A stretch of DNA of 64,000 nucleotides, taken from positions 1 to 64,000 of the forward strand of contig NZ_LVJW01000003.1 in the NCBI RefSeq assembly GCF_001708965.1. Direction: 5' to 3'. This document shows positions 25,935-32,354 of the stretch, one piece after another. The stretch comes from Candidatus Thiodiazotropha endoloripes (GTDB lineage: Bacteria > Pseudomonadota > Gammaproteobacteria > Chromatiales > Chromatiaceae). The notes beneath the pieces were generated by a model that was not told the DNA's origin, made no database searches, and worked only from the letters and a program-made list of their open reading frames with translations. Position numbers and translations under genes: made by a program. The first letter of the stretch is position 1. The number at the start of each line of letters is the position of its first letter.

Positions 25935-26368
25935 TGGACGGCTTGCTGTGCCAGCTGCGCGAATATCTGGTCCAGGTCATCCAGCAGGCGGCAATCCTCC
26001 AGGCTGTAGGTGCTGCGCAGAGAGCTGGGTTTGCGGTAGATCACCCGGGTGCCCACATCATCCTGGAATACCGCAATTTTAAGCGGTAACTCCAATCCGG
26101 CGGCGGGGTCGTGCCACATGATGCGCGCATTCTGGTTTGATTTGCCGAATGAGATCACCTTTTTCACAGAGTTTGCATCACCGTGGTCGTAGACAGAAAA
26201 GACTTTGAAACGCTGTTCTGCGAGCTGCTTTTTCAAGCTTTCCACAATCTCGTTGGCAGAGGCCTTGGCTTCGATTTTTACCAGATCACCATCGGCTGCC
26301 AGTAGTGGGGTAATCATTAACAGGGTTAACAATGGGAGTAGGGTAATACCCCTTAGTAAACGGCTCAT
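25931..26368 (-). CDS. DUF302 domain periplasmic protein
   Basis: The 145-residue protein has a signal peptide (LLPLLTLLMITPLLAADG) and a DUF302 domain (about 45-125: SANEIVESLKKQLAEQRFKVFSVYDHG; PLKIAVFQDDVGTRVIYRKPSSL). DUF302 proteins are widespread in sulfur oxidisers, often beside redox and Dsr/rhodanese-type genes, and their function is unknown. Here it lies between a cytochrome c and a TlpA thioredoxin and is translationally coupled to the latter. Confidence 0.85.
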   Translation of the reverse strand: MSRLLRGITLLPLLTLLMITPLLAADGDLVKIEAKASANEIVESLKKQLAEQRFKVFSVYDHGDANSVKKVISFGKSNQNARIMWHDPAAGLELPLKIAVFQDDVGTRVIYRKPSSLRSTYSLEDCRLLDDLDQIFAQLAQQAVQ

Positions 26369-26411
26369 GATTAATGATCTCCTGACTGCTGGATCTTAAA
26401 AATACGGACGA

Positions 26412-26837
26412 TTACTTTAACGACTTCAAGAACTCGATTACGTTCCTGCGTTGCTTATCCGACATCGGTTTCACGCCGACAACAGGAAACGCCATTTTAT
26501 TGTCCGGGATGAGCGCTTTGGGATCCTGCAGATAGGCGTCGAGCGTGGCTTCATCCCAGACGATGGAGTCTGCTTTGCTGAGATGGGCGGCAGAGTATTC
26601 ATAGCCTTCCACTGAACCGGCAGGTTTTCCATACACCCCCCAGAGTGGTGGGCCAACCCTGTTTTGTTTTTCTGCCGTGATATCATGGCAGGCAAAGCAC
26701 TGCTTAATGGCGACTTTTTTCCCCTTTTTCACCATCTTTTTAATCATTTTGGCATCATCCATCGCCATTACTTCAACACTGGCCACCGGTAGGGCAATGA
26801 CAATAGCCAGGGCAATCAGAGCAAACTTCTTCATCAA
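26412..26837 (-). CDS. Class I cytochrome c
   Basis: The 141-residue protein has a signal peptide (cut near VMAMD, about residue 25), one haem motif CFACH (near 47), the RVGPPLWGVYGKPAG loop and a Met axial ligand in NKMAFPVVGV, followed by the C-terminal helix RRNVIEFLKSLK. This is a cytochrome c2/c550-type soluble periplasmic electron carrier. First gene of the leftward operon; a sigma-54-like promoter (26944-26959) and the 19-bp palindrome (27132-27150) lie upstream, mirroring the 12-haem operon. Confidence 0.93.
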   Translation of the reverse strand: MMKKFALIALAIVIALPVASVEVMAMDDAKMIKKMVKKGKKVAIKQCFACHDITAEKQNRVGPPLWGVYGKPAGSVEGYEYSAAHLSKADSIVWDEATLDAYLQDPKALIPDNKMAFPVVGVKPMSDKQRRNVIEFLKSLK

Positions 26838-26865
26838 AAAACTCCTAAAACTGGAAACCTGCTGA

Positions 26866-26887
26866 AGTAGAAACAGAAGTTTCTACT
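26866..26887 (-). promoter_or_regulatory. Hairpin in the leader of the cytochrome c operon
   Basis: AGTAGAAAC (26866-26874), loop AGAA, GTTTCTACT (26879-26887): a perfect 9-bp stem. It lies between the predicted transcript start (about 26934) and the ATG at 26837, so it would be in the mRNA leader. Without a T-run it is not a terminator; it may stabilise the mRNA or bind a regulator. Confidence 0.45.
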
Positions 26888-26943
26888 GAGAAAGTTCCGC
26901 GTATGTGTTTAATACAGTATGGGTTTTGCTAACCTGAGTATGC

Positions 26944-26959
26944 CGCAATATCCATGCCA
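26944..26959 (-). promoter_or_regulatory. Sigma-54-type -24/-12 promoter for the cytochrome c operon
   Basis: On the minus strand, TGGCATGGATATTGCG matches TGGCACR-N4-TTGCW closely, with the required 10-base GG-to-GC spacing. It resembles the promoter at 17553 (shared TGG..AT.GAT.TTGCG). It predicts a leader of about 97 nt before the ATG at 26837. Confidence 0.78.
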
Positions 26960-27131
26960 GCTGAAGTGGATTTTGTCGGTTTCCCGTTGCTGGAATTGGC
27001 TGCTAACGGTAAGGGGCCGATATATGTTTGATAGTTGGGGAATCATCGCCCTAAGTCGTCTCCAGTCTGAATCCTTTCCAGAACGTTTACAGCTGATCGT
27101 TGGCTTGTTGATTGCTTGATAAGGATGTGAA

Positions 27132-27150
27132 ATTGAACGAATCGTTCAAT
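27132..27150. promoter_or_regulatory. 19-bp palindrome, putative enhancer (UAS), copy B
   Basis: ATTGAACGAATCGTTCAAT; its reverse complement is identical to copy A at 17357-17375. Its centre lies about 183 bp upstream (minus strand) of the -24 GG at 26958, compared with 188 bp for copy A. It is also 209 bp before the rightward gene at 27359, which it could influence as well. Confidence 0.7.
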
Positions 27151-27214
27151 CGAAAAGCATGGATATGAACAGACCGTTCCAGAGATTCCGAAGTCAGCAG
27201 TTAAAGAGAGAGTT

Positions 27215-27250
27215 CCTAGAGCCTGTTAACACTAATCCAATAGGCCCTAG
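27215..27250. repeat. Copy 3 of GGGCCTGTTAAC dispersed repeat
   Basis: CTAGAGCCTGTTAACACTAA followed by TCCAATAGGCCCTAG, with imperfectly inverted ends. It nearly matches the reverse strand of 25297-25332. It lies intergenic between copy B of the palindrome and the gene at 27359. Confidence 0.7.
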
Positions 27251-27358
27251 TGGATCGCTGGGTTTACCCTTCGGAACAGACATCGTATTATCCCAGCAGC
27301 TTGAGGAAGTACCGGTAACGGGGTTCCGGGCTGCTGATTATTCATCGGGAGGCAAGGC

Positions 27359-27778
27359 GTGAAGCTGTTTCATCGAACACGATTTCAGAGACGCTGGCTG
27401 GCGGCGTTACTGACACTTTTTGCACTCCTCTCGGGTAAGGATTTGCTGGCGGAAGCTGCTCAGACTGAAGCGACCCAGCAGCCTGTCGGTCTGATCGGGG
27501 ACTGGTGTCGGGAGAAGAAGCGCATGATCACCCACTATGCGGTCAAGCAGGGAAGTCTGTTTATCCGTGGCGGTCGAAGCGGACGGACCCACAGGGCCGA
27601 TCTCAACTGCAATCACGACTATACCGAGTGCGAGGCCCAGACTATTCGTGGTTGGGGGACACCGGTGACTGAAATTCTGCGCCTGGAAGGTGAGGAGATG
27701 CATCTTACCCGGATCTGGGGTGGGGCCTGGAAAGATAAAACCTATCAATTCATCTTTACCCGTTGCCCCAAGTGGTGA
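27359..27778 (+). CDS. Small secreted protein, unknown
   Basis: GTG start with GGGAGG eight bases upstream. The 139-residue product has a charged N-terminus and a signal peptide (about 1-32) and a predicted beta-rich mature domain with four cysteines (GDWCREKKRM, LNCNHDYTECEA, FTRCPKW), likely two disulfides. Family not recognised; the WC..C..C..C pattern suggests a small periplasmic binding or inhibitor-like fold. It follows the palindrome and repeat copy and converges on the cytochrome b fusion gene. Confidence 0.6.
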   Translation: MKLFHRTRFQRRWLAALLTLFALLSGKDLLAEAAQTEATQQPVGLIGDWCREKKRMITHYAVKQGSLFIRGGRSGRTHRADLNCNHDYTECEAQTIRGWGTPVTEILRLEGEEMHLTRIWGGAWKDKTYQFIFTRCPKW

Positions 27779-27803
27779 GTGCCTGGTTTAGGCAGGCACT
27801 GCC

Positions 27804-29318
27804 TTAGAAACTCAATTCCACTGCAAACAGCAGCATGCCCAGTAGCAGCAGCAGACCCAGGGCAACCATACTCAAACCAAATCCAAAGAAGGCGATCTGT
27901 ACCGCGCGGGGTGGCTGGGTAATGACGCGTTGTTGTAGATTGCCTTCGTTCTGCATGCGTTCGATCCAGGCGGGATGCTCCTGCTCCAATGCTTGAAGTT
28001 CGGCTGCGCCATGGAAAATATGTGCATTCAATGGGAAGGCGCTGGGGCGATAACTCTCGATAAAAAAGTGCACCACAAAAATGTGAGCCATCGCCAAGAT
28101 GGCCTCCACCTTGTGGATCCAGCGGGCTACATTCATCATCCATCCAGGCAATACAGATGTGGTGAGCACTGAATCAAACATCACCAGGCCGGTTGTGCCA
28201 ACGATCACCAGTCCCCACCAAACCGCCCAGTAGTCGAATTTCTGCCACCAGGACCAACGGTCGAATACCGGATGCTCTCTTCGACCAAACAGCCAGGCCA
28301 TATGCTGATGAATCGCCTTGAAATCATTCCAGCTCCAGACCAGGCTGTCCGGCCCTCTGAGAAAGCCCGGTTTGCCGATAACGGCTGAGCGAATCAGGTA
28401 GATGATATGTGCACTGAATATCCCCAGCAGCAGCAGCCCGAACAGTCGGTGAATCCATACCGTACCTTCGGCACCGGCGAACGGGAGTGCCAGCAACTTG
28501 CCGAATTCGGTTTCGATGGTCATCCATGCCACACCGGTCAGAGAGAGCAGCATGAAACAGACGATAAGGGTTGTGTGCAGCCAACGTTCACCCGGGGAAA
28601 ATCGTTCTATCAGAAGAGTCTGGCCATCGGCTTGAGTGGTTTTCCCCCGCTGCTTCCAGTGTTGTCTGATTTCACGCCAGGCCCAGACTGAGGTGTAGGG
28701 CATGAAGAACAGAAACACCCCAAACGCCAAAGCGAGAATGGCCATGGTTGACCAATAGAGGGCGGGGAATCCTTCCCGGGTCTGACTCGACCAGGGGGGC
28801 TTCTCATGGATTAGATAGCTGCCCATGCCGGGGCCGGCGTTTTCGTGACATTTGGCGCAGACCTTCTCGTAACGGTGTTCCGCATAGGCCGCTGCGTTTG
28901 GGTTGTTTATGCCGGCCACAGGTTTCGAGATGTGGCAGTCCCGACAGACCAGTTCGGTACGGGCATAGTGCAGATTTTTCTGCTGCCCTTCGTGGCAGCT
29001 GAGACAGTAGCGGGCGTGGTAAAAGGATTTTACATTTTCATGAGCATCCGCCTTGACGGAGTTGCGTCTTACCGGCCCCTGTCCTGGGCCGATGGACTCC
29101 AGCCAGCTGCTGTGCTGTTTGTCCGCTGGCACGAACAGACTTGGATCGTTGGGGTCTTCAAAACCGCTGTTTGCCGAGGCGGTGTGGCTGAACAGAGCCA
29201 TCAGGCAGACTATGCAGCCGGCAATGCTGAATAAGCGAATCAGGTGGTAACGACAGGTTAAGGGGTATTGAGCCATCTTTAACTTGGATTCAGCCAACCT
29301 CTGGGGATTTTCAGTCAC
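27804..29318 (-). CDS. Tri-haem cytochrome c / cytochrome b561-type membrane fusion
   Basis: The 504-residue protein has a signal/anchor segment (about 28-48), a periplasmic segment with three CXXCH motifs (CLSCH near 105, CRDCH near 125, CAKCH near 154), then about five to six membrane helices with paired histidines typical of di-haem cytochrome b (RWLHTTLIVCFMLLSLTGV, HRLFGLLLLGIFSAHIIYL, HKVEAILAMAHIFVVHFF). It resembles formate dehydrogenase gamma/b561-type quinone-reactive subunits fused to a c-type domain, so it can link the quinone pool to periplasmic carriers. An internal start at 29276 is possible. It probably serves the adjoining cytochrome systems. Confidence 0.85.
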   Translation of the reverse strand: MTENPQRLAESKLKMAQYPLTCRYHLIRLFSIAGCIVCLMALFSHTASANSGFEDPNDPSLFVPADKQHSSWLESIGPGQGPVRRNSVKADAHENVKSFYHARYCLSCHEGQQKNLHYARTELVCRDCHISKPVAGINNPNAAAYAEHRYEKVCAKCHENAGPGMGSYLIHEKPPWSSQTREGFPALYWSTMAILALAFGVFLFFMPYTSVWAWREIRQHWKQRGKTTQADGQTLLIERFSPGERWLHTTLIVCFMLLSLTGVAWMTIETEFGKLLALPFAGAEGTVWIHRLFGLLLLGIFSAHIIYLIRSAVIGKPGFLRGPDSLVWSWNDFKAIHQHMAWLFGRREHPVFDRWSWWQKFDYWAVWWGLVIVGTTGLVMFDSVLTTSVLPGWMMNVARWIHKVEAILAMAHIFVVHFFIESYRPSAFPLNAHIFHGAAELQALEQEHPAWIERMQNEGNLQQRVITQPPRAVQIAFFGFGLSMVALGLLLLLGMLLFAVELSF

Positions 29319-29756
29319 ACTCAGCAGATCAATAGAGTTCGTGGATTACTGCCTTCCAGTTGACTGATCTGGGTCGTTTTACCGGATAGCCTTCGAAAAC
29401 CGGATATTCGATATGAATCTGAGTGTGGTGTTTCAGTTTGTTTGTGCCGATCTAGTATCCCTGGCCTGTAAACAACAATATATATGGCTTGTGCTGATCT
29501 TTCATGCTTTGTAAGCTGCATGAGAGATTATTTATACCCAGTGATATTGGGGTTTCCCCGGTGGCGCCGTGTAGTTGGTAAATGATGTGGTGTTCTGGTG
29601 GAGTCTGGCTGGTTCTGTTCAGATTCATGCCGTTGTCTGTTAACGGGTCCAACATTGTGACACGACATTGCCTTACTTGACGCAGTTATCTGGTAAGGTG
29701 GTCAGATACGATTCTCAGAGATTGTTTCGACGGTAGACAGATTAGAGAAAACTATT
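29319..29756. other. Intergenic region between divergent genes
   Basis: No coding sequence is supported. Promoters for the leftward cytochrome b fusion and the rightward NrfJ-like gene must lie here. A TGACACGACATTGC stretch near 29660 resembles a sigma-54 promoter but its spacing is one base short. No copy of the 19-bp palindrome is present. Confidence 0.4.
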
Positions 29757-30491
29757 ATGAATAGAACGAGAGTGATTTCCTGGATTGCATCGATGCTGCT
29801 TCTGTTTGGCAGTGGACAAGTCTACGCTTACGGTAAAACCGGAGCGGCTCCGAATCGTGATGCAATTCCCCATACGGGCAGTGTGTTGGAGGCAATTTCC
29901 ACGGCCGGTTACACCTATATCCGGGTGGAGGAGTCAAGCAGCGTTTACTGGATTGCCGTGCCGGAGACTCAGGTTGAGGTTGGTGAAAAGATCAGCTTTT
30001 ACGAACAGATGCTGATGGAGAATTTTACCAGTAAGACGTTGAACAGAACCTTTGACAGAATCCTCTTTGTCGAGGCCATCAGCAAAGGTGAAGCTCTTCC
30101 GACCAAAGCCCATGCTCAGCCGTCAAAAAACAAACAGCCACCGAAACCGATCGCGGCACCACAGCCACCCGTCGAGCTGGGTGACCCGGTAGGGCGCTAT
30201 ACGGTAGAGCAGGTCTTTGAGAAAAAGCAGGAGCTGAGTGGCCGGGTGATAGAAGTGAAAGGCAAAGTATCAAAAGTTTCCAGCCAGATCATGGGCCGGG
30301 ATTGGGTGCATCTGGAAGATGGAACCGGTAGCAAACAGGCGAAGAATCACAAGATCATTCTGCGAACGACTCAAGCCGGGGTCGGTGTCGGTGATGAGGT
30401 AGTTGCCAAGGGTATGCTGTTTACCAATAAGGACTTTGGGTATGGGTATTTCTATCCGGTTATTCTGGAAGATGTTGTATTCAACAAATAG
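29757..30491 (+). CDS. NrfJ-like two-OB-fold periplasmic protein
   Basis: The 244-residue protein has a signal peptide (cut after VYAYG, about residue 24) and two related modules joined by a Pro/Lys linker (about 120-140). The first (GSVLEAISTAGYTYIRVEE, YWIAVPETQVEVGEKISF, NFTSKTLNRTFDRILFV) and second (VIEVKGKVSKVSSQIMGRDWVHLEDGTG, VGDEVVAKGML) match the NrfJ-like/OB-fold family found beside multihaem nitrite reductases and other cytochromes. Role uncertain. Divergent from the tri-haem/cytochrome b fusion, supporting a shared redox function. Confidence 0.8.
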   Translation: MNRTRVISWIASMLLLFGSGQVYAYGKTGAAPNRDAIPHTGSVLEAISTAGYTYIRVEESSSVYWIAVPETQVEVGEKISFYEQMLMENFTSKTLNRTFDRILFVEAISKGEALPTKAHAQPSKNKQPPKPIAAPQPPVELGDPVGRYTVEQVFEKKQELSGRVIEVKGKVSKVSSQIMGRDWVHLEDGTGSKQAKNHKIILRTTQAGVGVGDEVVAKGMLFTNKDFGYGYFYPVILEDVVFNK

Positions 30492-30672
30492 TATTGATTA
30501 GTGTTGGAATTATCACGGTTCTATTTATTGGCCAATATTTGCGGTACTTGTCGTCCATCCGCGATCAGGTTTTTACTACTGTAAAATACTAAACCCGGCA
30601 TGATCACAAAGTCAGACTGTTCATAGGTTTATTCAGTCTCTGTGGAAATGAACATCTACCCGATAAAGCGGG

Positions 30673-31467
30673 TCATGGATTGCTTAACAGGCTTGCCAAC
30701 TTGGCAAACTCTTCAATGGCGAGTGATTCGGCACGGATGCCTGGATCGATTCCGACAGACTCGATCGCTTCTGCGGTGAGTGTCTTCTTCAGGCAGTTAC
30801 GCAGCGTTTTTCGACGTTGTGAAAAGGCATCGGCAACCACCTGGCTGAAGTTATCCCAATTGTCGATCCGATATGGCAGGCTCTCATGGGGTATTAACCG
30901 GACGAAGGCTGAGTCGACTTTCGGGGGGGGATTGAACGCCCCGGGACCAATAGTAAACAGGGGGGTCACTTCCGCTCTGGCCTGCAGCATTACCGAGAGA
31001 CGGCCGTAGCTCTTTGATCCTGGATCGGCACCCATCCGCTCCACCACCTCCTTTTGCAACATAAAATGCATATCTTTGATGTTGGCTGATTGATCCAGCA
31101 GGTGAAACAGCAGCGGTGTGGAGATGTTGTAAGGCAGGTTGCCAACTACCCGCAGGGGTCTCTCCGGCTCAGCCAGCCTGGAGAAGTCGAATTTAAGTGC
31201 ATCGATGTTATGGATTTGCAGTTTGCCGAGCGTCGCACAGCGGTGCGCCAGTGGCTCGATCAGATCCCGGTCGAGTTCAATGGCGTGCATCTGGATGACC
31301 AGAGGCAGGAGTTCTGTTGTGATTGCCCCCTGTCCAGGACCGATTTCCGCCAGATTGTCATCGGGTTGCGGGGCAATGGCCTGGACGATACGCTGGATGA
31401 TGCCCGGATCATGCAGAAAATTCTGACCAAACCTCTTTCTGGCTCTGTGTGGTGTAGGGTTGCCCAT
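30673..31467 (-). CDS. rsmA: 16S rRNA adenine dimethyltransferase
   Basis: RsmA (KsgA) dimethylates two adjacent adenines of the 3' terminal helix of 16S rRNA during small-subunit maturation. The 264-residue protein shows KRFGQNFLHD, the SAM site EIGPGQGAITTELL, and the catalytic motif NLPYNIST. Length is normal. ATG start. The usual pdxA or apaGH neighbours are absent in this window. Confidence 0.97.
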   Translation of the reverse strand: MGNPTPHRARKRFGQNFLHDPGIIQRIVQAIAPQPDDNLAEIGPGQGAITTELLPLVIQMHAIELDRDLIEPLAHRCATLGKLQIHNIDALKFDFSRLAEPERPLRVVGNLPYNISTPLLFHLLDQSANIKDMHFMLQKEVVERMGADPGSKSYGRLSVMLQARAEVTPLFTIGPGAFNPPPKVDSAFVRLIPHESLPYRIDNWDNFSQVVADAFSQRRKTLRNCLKKTLTAEAIESVGIDPGIRAESLAIEEFAKLASLLSNP

Positions 31468-31711
31468 GCTGAAATTAGTATTAACAATATGTTAGGAATC
31501 AATGGATTGAGATTATCCACAAAGACCAGGCGTTTATGATATCAGTCGTGAGATGTTGAGTCGTATCGAAAACCACGACAGTGGTTTGAGTCAAGCTTCA
31601 CACTTGCACACAATAAAACAATGAAATCTCCAGGTATGGAGATGCGGGATGCCACAGGCAGCCATCAATAAAAGTGTGCTGCACCCACCCCCACCACACT
31701 AACGACACCGG

Positions 31712-31860
31712 TTGGAGAGATCCCTCCTTTACCAGATTGTCGATCGGTATGGCCCGGAATTCAGGAATCTGATGGTAGCACAGGGTAAGCCTTTACCTGT
31801 ACATGTTCAGCAAGAATTTTCGAAGTATCTCAAATGCAGCTGCCTGGGTTATGGGCACCT
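31712..31860 (+). pseudogene. IS91-family transposase N-terminal remnant
   Basis: About 45 codons (SLLYQIVDRYGPEF, GKPLPVHVQQEFSKYLKC) match the conserved start of IS91-type transposases, where YLKCGRLEHGFLRVRC and zinc-binding cysteines normally follow. Here the similarity stops at YLKC and the frame continues into unrelated sequence. A possible upstream piece is out of frame. It is a truncated, decayed copy. Confidence 0.6.
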
Positions 31861-31990
31861 GGCGGGTGTAATGCATAAGCTGCCATCAAGAACACTTGGT
31901 CGCCGGGTTAGTAACAGCAATTGCCGTATCGACTTGACGCCTGCCAAGTGTGGCAAAGGTCGCCGCAGAATCTTAGGGCTTGTTTATTGA

Positions 31991-32354
31991 GAGCAACGGG
32001 CCGAATTGGCATCACCTGTGAAAATAATCGTAACTTATTATAACCGATTGTAATCAAAAGCTTTTCTAAAGTCGATAATTCGTTTCAGCGCTTTTTTAAT
32101 AACTTTTTTACCATTTCCAAATCAACACTTGTCGCAAAGAGATATTTGCTTTCCTACCACTTGGTGAGACGCTGTTTTGAAAAGAGTTTCTCTTTGTAAA
32201 TCAATGGGGCGAGATCTACGTGAAAAGCCGGATTGGCTGATTTTCACTGTTATACTAAACCTTTTCCTACAGCAGTCGCTAAAGTACCAAGAACAAATAA
32301 GAGTAAAGGAGTAACACCCTATCCGTAACCCTAGTTAATCACGGAGAATCAGCG
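31991..32354. other. Gene-free region before the GGDEF-EAL gene
   Basis: An AT-rich stretch with no coding potential seen. The end holds ACGGAG eight bases before the GTG of the next gene. A plausible promoter lies near 32250 (TTTTCACTGTTATACTAAAC) but was not verified. Confidence 0.3.

Noticed and set aside
29650-29680. Sigma-54 promoter before the NrfJ-like gene
   Set aside because: TGACACGACATTGC lacks the GG at -24 with correct 10-base spacing, and no palindrome copy lies upstream.
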